Shown: positions 8,940 through 17,505 of the stretch, in pieces
Position numbering within the stretch: the stretch's first letter is position 1
Layout of the letters: every line of letters starts with the position of its first letter
Assembly: GCA_020809425.1 (NCBI GenBank)
Contig: JAGGDC010000007.1
Span: 1-44,724, forward strand
Source: Candidatus Synoicihabitans palmerolidicus
GTDB taxonomy: Bacteria > Verrucomicrobiota > Verrucomicrobiia > Opitutales > Opitutaceae
Length of the DNA: 44,724 nucleotides
Direction of reading: 5' to 3'
Translations under genes and position numbers: made by a program
The notes under the pieces: generated by a model
Database searches by the model: none
What the model saw: only the letters and a program-made list of their open reading frames with translations
What the model was told of the DNA's origin: nothing

Positions 8940-10138
8940 ATGCGACGCCCGCCACCACTTTGCCAATTTCTAATCTGGATTTTTTTGATTGTCCTACCCT
9001 CCGTCGGTTGTCGCAAGATTAATAACCCGATGCCCAGTGACCTCGAAAGGTCCGGCTTTCTGATTAATTATAAAATTGCCAATCCCGAGTCCAAACTTGG
9101 CGAGATTGTCGCTCCGGTGACTAAACAATTTCCCCACACGCGTCTTTCCCTTCTATTACCACACGGTTCGATCCCATCACTCGTCTTTAAACATTATCAG
9201 GAGGCCTCTGGCGTCACGATTGATCCGACCTACTACGCTACCCATCAAGAATTCGATCAATTGCTCGTTGGTGGCACTCACCGGATCTCGCCATCGTGAA
9301 TAATCTCATGATTGAGAGCCTTCGGGCCGCCGGGAGGCTCGGCGATTTAAACTTCCAAAACATCCCTAACCGCAAGGAAGTGGAAGATGAGTTTACTGCT
9401 CTCCCGTTTGATCCGAGTGCGAGTAGCTACGTTCCATTAACTTGGCGCACTGTGGGCATCGCCTACAATGTGGCGATTCTCGACGAAACTCCTCGCACTT
9501 GGAGCGACCTCTTCACCCCGATCTCCCCGGATCGATAAGAAGCCGTTGGCGTCATCGGATTATTGGATGATTCGCATCTCCTTTTCGCGGCGGCCTTGCT
9601 CGCCACCGGCGCTTCACCTTCGTCGAATTCCGAAACTCAAATCAAGGTCGCAGGTGATTTTCTCGTGACCAGCACTGAACAAACGAAATTCGAATTCGTA
9701 CATCACCAAGCTGTTGCTGATCTACTTCAAAACCATCACCTTATCGTCTGCATGGCGCTATCTTCCGACATTGCCCGGGCCGTGCAGAGCAATCCAAACA
9801 TCGGGTTCGTCGTTCCCGCCGACGGGACTTGGATATCTCTCGACTGCATCGTTGCCTTCGCTCCCAACGATGCCCACCAGAAGGAGATCGGCGAGGACTT
9901 CATCAACTTCCTTTTGTTGCCCTCCGGCGCCGCCGAAATCGCCAACTACTCCTTCAAAGCCAACACCGACCGTCGAGAGCGAGCGTTCCTCGAACCGGCC
10001 ATCAAATTTGATCCCGCCTATCAATCCACCACTTACGGGTTGTCACCCTTGCGCATGAGCAACCAGGACCAGTTCCAACAGCAAATCTTCCACCAAATCC
10101 CGCCTGAAATCGCGACGGAACCCTCTTCCTCCGATTAA
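8940..10138 (+). pseudogene. Polyamine-type (PotD-like) solute-binding lipoprotein, broken
   Basis: Three consecutive segments make up one periplasmic binding protein. Segment one (8940-9299) starts with a hydrophobic signal ending in the lipobox LPSVGC (Cys24) and contains a type-2 binding-protein N-lobe (SLVFKHYQEASGVTI). The frame shifts near 9285, and the homologous sequence continues with LAIVNNLMIESLRAAG. A TAA at 9536-9538 interrupts the same frame, which then resumes as EAVGVIGLLDDSHLLFAAAL. The C-terminal part (GTWISLDCIVAFAP, FINFLLLPSGAAEIANYS, TYGLSP) is clearly PotD-like. There is at least one nonsense codon and one frameshift. It heads the plus-strand block followed by SPFH, ABC transporter and GT32 genes. 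Confidence 0.84.
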
Positions 10139-10142
10139 ACAA

Positions 10143-11176
10143 ATGAGTGCTGCTACGTTGCCCGACACCTCGCCCGCCGTTCGGTTGCCTCTACGATACT
10201 TTACGGGGCTGGATCCGACGGAATCGATTTTACCTCTGGTTGGTGGGCTTCCTCTTAACGGTACTATTTTTAGTTTTTCTAAGAGGCATGTTTTTCACGA
10301 TTTCGGCCGGACATACTGGGGTGATTTTTACCGATTCGGTGGCGGAACCGAAACAAATTTGTCCGCGATGAGGGACTCCAATTCAGTTTCCCGTGGCATT
10401 ACCCTACTCTCTACGACGTGCGGATACAGGAGCATGCGCATGCGTTCAATATCATTAGCAAAGACGGACTGACCATAGAGGTAGTGCTTTCGATCCGCTT
10501 CCACCCAAAGGTCGAGTTGCTAGGCGTGTTGCACCAAGAAGTGGGTCCCGACTATCTCAATCTTATTGTCATTCCTGAAGTGCAGGCCCTCGCCCGGTCC
10601 ACGTTCGGAGCCTACACGCCCGAGGAAATGTACCCCACCAAACGCACGCTCATTGAAGAAACATTGAGCCGGGCCACCAGTCAGGTCAGCGAACGTTACG
10701 TCGTTCTGGACGATCTACTCGTCAAGGAGATCAAACTCCCTCCACTCATAAAAACCTCGATCGAGAAAAAACGGGTCGAACAGCAAAATGCTCTCGCCAT
10801 GTCATTTCGCATCCAACGCGAGGAACAGGAAGTGGTTCGAAAGATTATTGAGGCCGGTGGCACCGCAAAGGCTAATGCGCTCCTACACCCCACGCTCAAT
10901 GAGGATCTCCTTCGCTACCGGGGTATCGACGCCACGCTGCAGCTGGCCTCCTCGAACAACGCGAAGGTCATCGTGATCGGAAATAACGACGGCCTTCCTC
11001 TGATCCTCGATCCGTCCAAGATTACGCCTGACTCACCTTCAACCAAAACCACGCCATCTACCACGTCGCTGGTCGAACCGAAGCCGCCCGAATCCGACCC
11101 CTCGGGAACCGCTGACAAAACTCCTTCCCCTGCTCCGGCCCCCTCGGGAGTCGCTGGCATCTCCATCGCCCCGTGA
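10143..11176 (+). pseudogene. SPFH/prohibitin-like membrane protein, frameshifted
   Basis: Reading across frames gives an N-terminal transmembrane helix (FYLWLVGFLLTVLFLVFLRG). It is followed by an SPFH domain (FFTISAGHTGVIFTD, then VRDEGLQFSFPWHYPTLYDV), a typical band-7 core and a charged coiled coil (IEKKRVEQQNALAMSF). The C-terminal tail is rich in Pro, Ser and Thr. The frame changes near 10200 and again near 10360. The longest intact piece, 10418-11176, keeps most of the SPFH core and coil but lacks the membrane anchor. SPFH proteins organise membrane microdomains. It starts 4 bp after the lipoprotein stop, so both probably shared a transcript. Confidence 0.8.
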
Positions 11177-11218
11177 CCCGCCGCCATCTTACCGACCTTT
11201 CACCCGGATCTTAGACCG

Positions 11219-12822
11219 ATGGAGTTTATTAATTTTCTCAAAAAGGAGTCAAACGAGCTCGACCGTCGCCTCCTCCTTTCCGGTGCCGCTACCGGTGTCA
11301 TCAACACTTTGTTGATATTCATACTGTCGACCGCCGCTGACCGTATTTCGGGAGATCAAACCGCCTACCGCGAACTTTTCATGGTGATCGTTTGTCTCGC
11401 CGGAGTTGGGACCAGCAAAGGATACCTTCTCCGTCGGAGTACCAACATGGTGGAGGAAATCGTACTCAACATTCGCCTACGCGTGGCGGAGAAAATCCGT
11501 CACACCGACTGACGCGCTTTCGAAACGATGGACCGGGCCGTACTCTATAACGCCATCTCCTCACACACCATGGCGATCTCACGCGCCTCAAGCATCGTCG
11601 TGAGTTCAGCCACCTCTAGCGTGCTCATTGTCTGCGCGTTCCTGGTTATTTTTCTTCAATCAACCGCCGCCTTGCTCATCCTCCTGTCGGCCCTCGCCTT
11701 CGTTCTCATGACCCTGTTTAGTCAACGGCAGCGCTTGGTTGCCGCGATGACTGCCGTGACCACGCAGGACAACGTATTTGTGGCCCGATTTTCCGACCTG
11801 CTCGATGGATTCAAGGAGCTCAAAATGGACGTCGCTAAAAATCGAGAATTCTTCGACCCCGATCTTCCCCCCCCTCCGCGCATCACGCCCGCGACCTTCG
11901 CGTCGCGGGAGGCCAAATCGGCAATCGCTCCGTGCTCCTTGCCGCAGTTGTCTTCCTTCGCCCTGTATTCGCCGAAGCTGACACCGCAAAACTCGTTTTC
12001 ATCAGCTCGCTCATCATGTTCCTGATTGGTCCCATCAGCGAAGTAGCTTTCTCGTTTTCGACGGTTTCCGAAGTGAACACTTCGATCTCCTAAATTTATC
12101 GAATAGAAGGTGAACTCGACTCCGCCTTTGATCGAGCTGAGGACCCCAACGCTCCACCACCGCAGCCCGTAGAGCACTTCAGGGCTATCACTTGCGAGGA
12201 GATGAGTTTCGCCTACTACAACGATAAAGGAAAGGCCGTCTTCTTTCTCGATCCCTTCGAGTTCTCGCTCACGAGCGGGAAACTTCTCTGCATCACCGGC
12301 GGCAACGGTAGCGGTAAGTCAACCTTCCTTAAGGTACTGGCCGGACTCTATCCGCCCGAGGCGGGGACCATTCTGCTGGACGGCAGTCCCGTCACTGCGA
12401 CCAACCGCCAAAGCTACCGTTCTCTATTTAGGCCCATCTTTACCGATTTCCACCTCTTCGACACGCTCTATGGTTTCGACGATATCGATGAGGCACTTCT
12501 CACTCATTGGCTCCACCGTACCGATCTTTGGCACAAGACCGGAGTCGAGGAACGCAAGCTTACCGAGCGCAACCTTTCGAGAGGCCAACGCAAGCGCCTG
12601 GCCCTCGTGCTCGCTCTGATGGAGGACAAACCCATCCTCCTGCTTGATGAATGGGCCGCCGAACAAGACCCTCAGTTTCGCCGCATTTTTTACCGCGAGA
12701 TCCTGTCCGAATTGAGAGCGGAGGGCAAAACCATCATCGCGGTAAGTCACGACGACGAACACTATGACGTCGCTGACCGCACCTTGAAGATGCACTACGG
12801 GAAGTTCGTTCCCTTTGCCTAA
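11219..12822 (+). pseudogene. Cyclic-peptide-exporter-type ABC transporter (fused TM and ATPase), broken
   Basis: The frame starts at ATG 11219 with the six-helix membrane domain of a PvdE/SyrD-like exporter (GAATGVINTLLIFIL, KIRHTD). It hits TGA at 11510-11512, then continues in the same frame (RAFETMDRAVLYNAISSHT). A second lesion in a C-rich run near 11870 shifts the frame, and the remaining helices continue as VAGGQIGNRSVLLAAVVFLR to a stop near 12090. The ATPase domain is open from 12202: Walker A GGNGSGKST, signature LSRGQRKR, Walker B PILLLDEWAAEQDP, H-loop SHDD. A free ATPase fragment could still be made. The intact ancestor would plausibly have exported the polyketide or another metabolite. 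Confidence 0.85.
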
Positions 12823-12841
12823 GCATTCCGAACGGCCTGTC

Positions 12842-13620
12842 ATGATCCCTCAGATCATTCACCAAATCTGGGTGGGCACGAAACCTCTGCCGAAGAAATT
12901 CGCCATCTGGGGCGAATCCTTCCGCCACCACCTGCCCGACTGGCCGTACCACGTGTGGGGCGACGAACAGCTCGAGGCCCTAGCCTCCGAGCATTTCCCC
13001 CGTCACCTCGATCTGTTTCGGCGTATGACGGTGATGTCACAAAAGGCAGACCTGGCCGCTACATGATCTTGGCGATTCACGGAGGACTTTATGTCGACAC
13101 CAATTGCGAATGTCGGCGGCCTTTCGATTTCATACAGGAAAGCGACGACCTCATCGTCGCTCCCGAACTCCAGACCTCCTCGGCGCAGATACGGGAACTC
13201 TATAATACGCCACGCAGCGAACTCTTCTGCGTTTGGGCGTTACTCAGTCGGCCCGGTCATCCTCTTTGGTTCGAACTGATAGACGAAGTGGTGGCCCGTC
13301 TGGGTCGCACCCTCTCAGAAAACCGAATTGTCAATTTGATCGACCAGAGCGGCCCTGGAGCATTTACCGACGTATTTAGGCGCTATCTCGACCGTGGCGG
13401 TCGTGCCCACCTGGTCCCCGGCCCAACATTTGGCTGTGCCAATGGCTCCTCCCTATTTCAGTTCGCCCGCAGTTTCATGTTCCCCGAATTGTTCCGCGAT
13501 GTGTACGTGCGCCACCGGTCACAAGCAAGTTGGGTTGATCCCAAGATGAAGCGCCAGTGGTTCCTTCGCAGCCTCTTTTTTATCGGTCCCCCCCAAACGA
13601 AGCCGACCGAAAAGTCGTAA
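12842..13620 (+). pseudogene. GT32-type glycosyltransferase (DXD sugar-binding), frameshifted
   Basis: The start MIPQIIHQIWVGTKPLP, then ESFRHHLPDWPYHVW and MTVMSQKADLA, is a textbook N-terminus of a GT32/mannosyltransferase OCH1-like protein. The frame ends prematurely near 13063. Adding back one C in the run before GCTACATG would join it to RYMILAIHGGLYVDTN, which carries the protein to 13620. The expected DXD metal site reads DTN, so even the repaired protein lacks the second Asp. It follows the ABC transporter by 19 bp and converges on the decayed oxidase gene, 15 bp away. Confidence 0.83.
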
Positions 13621-13635
13621 GAAGTCCGCTTCGAC

Positions 13636-15683
13636 TCAACTCGTCAATCCGAGCAAGCGGGTTGCATAGTCAGATGAAAATAACCCTTCGGGGTCGTGAG
13701 ATTTTCGTAGTCTTCGAAAATCATCCAAGCGCGGCAGATTCAGCTCCACCTTGTCCGGGCCGGGCAAAATCTTGCCGAAGTGATAACGGGGCCCAAAAGG
13801 CGCCAACACCTCGTGCCCCACCCCGGTCCTGTCCTGATACGAAGTGCCCAATAGTTTGCGCACTAGGGCCACATTTACCGATCTGCCGCCCATTGCAGCC
13901 GCGCGTAACATTAGTCGAAACACGGTCGATACCCACCGTCGCCTGGCCTGGGTTACTTTCGTTATCGGCTGGGTCGGCTTCTCCGATTCTGATGCCGCAA
14001 CTCGCGTCATTCGCATGATTTCCACCAGTCCCACCTGGGGAAACCACCGTGCATCGACGAAATCTGCGGATTCCTGCATCCTGATAAAATCCTGCACAAA
14101 CTCCGTGAATGACACGATGCTCGACTCCGCGCGCAGATAAAACAACGGCACTGCCTCCAAAGTAATCTCGGTCACAATTCCCCATAATCTGAGCGCCGCG
14201 ACCACTCCACCGAACCCCTCATCGCCTCGACGACTCAACGCCGCTTCACCGGCTGCGTTTACCCATCTAATCTGTGTCACCACATCAGCGAGAGTACCGG
14301 TGCGGATCGAACCACCATGAGTCGCCGTCGCGATCGCTCCCGCCAAGGACTGTTCCGCGTAAGACCCCAGGTTGGGCAAGGCCAATCCCCGTTTGGCCAA
14401 GTCCCTAGTCAACTTCAGCAAGGTAATCCCACCTTGGACCGTCACCAACTTGCCGGTAACATCCAGTACGCGGTTCATCAACTCCAGGCTCACCGGCCAC
14501 CCCGTCCGTGTCAGGCAAAGGCACGAAGGTGTACAATTTTCCCCACGCCTTTACTCGCTTTCCAACCAAGCGGGCCCGACGCACCGACGCACTCACTTCG
14601 AATTCATTTCTGGGTCGGACCAATGCCGTCGGTCGCATGGCATAGTGACGACCACAATTCCATTGGAGCCGCCCCGCCACCCCTTCGTGCTCACGGAGCC
14701 AGAGTTCCGTAACCAACATTCCCTCAAACCAATTCATCTGCGGGGCGAAGCCGAACACCGTGCGGGCTCGTTCACTGGAATAAACTGCCCGATTACTGGA
14801 CATGCGCCGCGCCCACGCGAGACCTCGGGCCAACTCCACCGCAGGGGCCACCACTCTCGAAACCCTGAGTGCCATCCGCTCGATCCGCTTCAGTCTCGCC
14901 AGTGAAGCCCACTGCGGAACTCGCCCCACCATTTCTGCCAACGGGGTATAGAACTCCGTAAAACTCAATTCTTCGTGGCCCAAGGTAAAATACTTGCGAA
15001 GCGGCAGACTCACACGCGCCCGCCGCCAGTATACCAGTCACCACGTCATCGATAAAAACGGCGTTCATTCTCCCGACTCCGCCATCCGCCCCCAACATAA
15101 TCGGAGTCCCCTTGCGCAAAAATCCGAGCGGAGTGAGGGTCCAGGACTTCCTCTCCGGGCCATAAACACAGGTCGGTCGTCCAATCGTCCAACTCGTCGA
15201 AGTGCCCGCCAAAGTTTGCTTCATGACCGCTTCCGCCAATCGTTTGGTCCGGCTGTAGGCATCAAGTTACTGATCATCGGGCAACACTTCCTCATCGCGA
15301 TAACCATCGGGTCCCGGCTCGTCCGCGCCGTGCACGGCAATGGAACTCACCAAAATCATGCGGCGGCCCGCTGCCCCCGCCACTATTTCAGCCACTCGTT
15401 GCGTGCCTTCCACATTCACCGCGTGGAACTCCTCCGCTTTGAAACCCGTCATTTTGGCCGCCGCATGAATCACCAAATCCGCGCCAGCAATCAACCGCGT
15501 CAGCGCGGCCTCATCCTGGAGATCTCCGATGACGACGGTGCCTCCCGAAGCCACCAAAGCCCGACTACGCGCCGACTCGCTCCTGAACAATTCTCGCACT
15601 TCGTGGGTCCCCATCAAGGCGTACGTCAACGCCGCTCCGATGCCGCCACCGGCTCCAGTGACACTCGCAATCGGACGTTTCAT
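13636..15683 (-). pseudogene. NAD(P)-dependent epimerase/dehydrogenase plus FAD sugar-lactone oxidase, decayed
   Basis: The frame starts at 15683 (overlapping the upstream AT-homologue stop by 4 bp) with the Rossmann motif GAGGGIGAA and short-chain features (LVIHAAAKMTG, MILVSSIAVHG). TAA at 15267-15269 stops it; the same frame resumes as LDAYSRTKRLAEAV with WTIGRPTCVYGP. A frameshift near 14990 leads to the epimerase C-terminus (AVYSSERARTVFGF). With no stop in that frame, a second domain follows (RLQWNCGRHYAMRPTALVRP), the FAD-binding start of gulono/arabinono-lactone oxidases. Another shift in a G4 run near 14500 leads to LVTVQGGITLLKLTRDL, AGAIATATHGG and the oxidase C-terminal domain, ending at 13636. 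The HS of the usual flavin-linking GHS motif appears replaced (GKLYTF). Whether the ancestor was one fused gene or two overlapping genes is unclear. Confidence 0.82.
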
Positions 15684-16639
15684 TCCATCGTCAGCCGTGC
15701 GCTCAATCGCTCCAGATTGCGCAGTTCCTGGCCAAAAGGTGTGATGATCGGAAACAACTCCGAAGCAGCCCCGGGATCAAGGTTGTACTTCACCGCCGTT
15801 GTCATACTGCCACTCGGTCCAAGATCCACATAAAGATTCGGCCCCGTCTCTTCCAATCGTCGGACTGCCTGCGGAAACTCCGTCATTTTTCGAGTCGCCG
15901 CCCAAAAGTGTTCGGCCGAAGGAGTCGCCAGTTCAATGTCACAATCAATCGAATACACTGGTATTTTTGACGCCTTGAAGGGCACCCCCGATAAGGTGCT
16001 CATGGTCGGCACCTTCACCACATCCATGGCTGCGGTGTGAAACGGATAGGCCACTGGAAGTTCGTGCGTATCGATTCCCCGCTGCCGTAAAACCGCCCGG
16101 GCTCGGACCAACAATGAAACGTCTCCCGCCACCACGAAACTCCGCGGAGAATACACGCCCGCCAATTCGCAGTCGACAAAAAATGCGGGGTCACTTGAGA
16201 ATAACTCAACGCCCGTCAACACCACCAACATGCCACCGCTAGGAGCGCAGTATTCCAAAAACTGGGCCTGCTTGACGGCCGCGAGCAAAGCTTCCTCAAA
16301 CGTGAGGGATCCCGCGACCACGAACGCCAAGAGTTCCCCCAAACTGTGGCCTGCCAAACGGTCCGGACGCATGCCTCGTGCGAACAAACATTGGGCCATG
16401 GCATACCCCATTGCCAATATCGCCGGGTGGGTAAACCGCAGCGAGCGAAATGGCGCAAAGCGGTCCTCTCGTGGCCGAAACATTTCGTCGGCTAGAGACG
16501 CTTTGATCAATGGCCGCAGCATTTCGTCCGCCGCCAACACCGTCGCTCGAAAGACCGAATCACCTTCATAGAGCGAACGGCCCATTTGAAAATAGTGAGC
16601 CCCCTGACCGGGAAACAACCAGACGATTGGCTTCTTCAT
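15680..16639 (-). CDS. Acyltransferase homologue, acyl-hydrolase type (PedC-like)
   Basis: This discrete FabD-fold protein (319 aa) has FPGQGAHYFQMG at the start and the catalytic nucleophile Ser99 in GHSLGE. The Arg that binds the malonyl carboxylate in true malonyl transferases is missing: the aligned stretch reads AVKQAQFL, against LVKARGAL in the neighbouring AT. Loss of that Arg marks the acyl-hydrolase class, which clears stalled acyl units from trans-AT assembly lines. Start and stop overlap both neighbours by 4 bp (ATGA type), so it is coupled to the AT upstream and the decayed epimerase downstream. A transferase with unusual substrate cannot be excluded. Confidence 0.87.
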   Translation of the reverse strand: MKKPIVWLFPGQGAHYFQMGRSLYEGDSVFRATVLAADEMLRPLIKASLADEMFRPREDRFAPFRSLRFTHPAILAMGYAMAQCLFARGMRPDRLAGHSLGELLAFVVAGSLTFEEALLAAVKQAQFLEYCAPSGGMLVVLTGVELFSSDPAFFVDCELAGVYSPRSFVVAGDVSLLVRARAVLRQRGIDTHELPVAYPFHTAAMDVVKVPTMSTLSGVPFKASKIPVYSIDCDIELATPSAEHFWAATRKMTEFPQAVRRLEETGPNLYVDLGPSGSMTTAVKYNLDPGAASELFPIITPFGQELRNLERLSARLTME

Positions 16640-17499
16640 ACTGTATTCCCTGCTTCCATCTGCATTCGACGCAGGAGGCCACGGAGTACGTTCCCCGGCC
16701 CCACTTCGACGAACTCAGGTTCCGTCTGCCGAAACAGCCAGCGCATGGTCTCTGTCCATCGCACCGGGCTCGTAATTTGCCGCGCCAACATCTGTTTTAG
16801 CGTCGTCGATTCATGGGGTAGTGCGGTGACATTCGACAGCACTGTGAGTTGCGGGGGCGCCAGCGTCACTCCGGCTAAAGTCTCAGCAAATGCCCGCGCG
16901 GAACCGGCCATATAGCGCGAGTGAAACGCCGCACTCACTGGCAAACGCTTCCACATCATCACTCCAGCCGCCGCCAAGGGCGCTTTACTCGCTTCGATTT
17001 CGTGGACCGGTCCGGAAATCACAGTTTGTTTCGGTGAATTGAAATTCGCAATATCAATTCCAGACAGGCCGGTGCCCGCCAACACCTCCGCAAGCGCCGT
17101 TGCCTCAAGCCCAATCACCGCCGCCATCGCCCCTTCTTTGGCTTCGGCCATCAAGGCACCGCGCGCTTTTACTAACCTGAGGCCGGTTGAGAGATCGAAT
17201 ACTCCTGCCGCAAAGAGCGCGCTGTATTCGCCCAGACTGTGACCCACCACCACTTGTGGCCGTTCTCCCGTGTCGAGCAAACGGGCGAAAAAGGTGAGTG
17301 CATTCACCAAAAACAATGCGGGTTGGGTAAACTGAGTTTGGTTCAGTTGCCCCTGCGGGTCTCGTTCACACATATCGCGGACGTCATAGCCCAATTCACG
17401 CTGTGCGAGCGCAACCTGGGCCGGAAACCGATCAAAAAGATCCGCGCCCATCCCGACCTTCTGCGACCCTTGGCCCGGAAATAGAAATACCCTCGTCAT
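16636..17499 (-). CDS. Trans-acting malonyl-CoA acyltransferase
   Basis: This discrete acyltransferase (287 aa) loads malonyl units onto the PKS, whose modules contain no AT domain. Features are FLFPGQGSQKVGMG at the N-terminus, Ser88 in GHSLGEYSAL, Arg113 in LVKARGALM, and the malonyl-specificity motif AAFHSRYM near residue 193. The VGPGNVL motif lies near the C-terminus. It starts 6 bp after the PKS stop and overlaps the next AT homologue by 4 bp. This tandem arrangement of a transferase and a hydrolase-type partner is common in trans-AT loci. Confidence 0.95.
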   Translation of the reverse strand: MTRVFLFPGQGSQKVGMGADLFDRFPAQVALAQRELGYDVRDMCERDPQGQLNQTQFTQPALFLVNALTFFARLLDTGERPQVVVGHSLGEYSALFAAGVFDLSTGLRLVKARGALMAEAKEGAMAAVIGLEATALAEVLAGTGLSGIDIANFNSPKQTVISGPVHEIEASKAPLAAAGVMMWKRLPVSAAFHSRYMAGSARAFAETLAGVTLAPPQLTVLSNVTALPHESTTLKQMLARQITSPVRWTETMRWLFRQTEPEFVEVGPGNVLRGLLRRMQMEAGNTV

Positions 17500-17505
17500 A
17501 GTGTC

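Noticed and set aside
8940..13620. All frameshifts as long-read sequencing errors
   Set aside because: Several lie in C or G runs, so some could be errors. However, four substitutions to stop codons, altered catalytic motifs and a flawless 18.6-kb PKS argue that most are real; kept as a caveat, not as the main reading.
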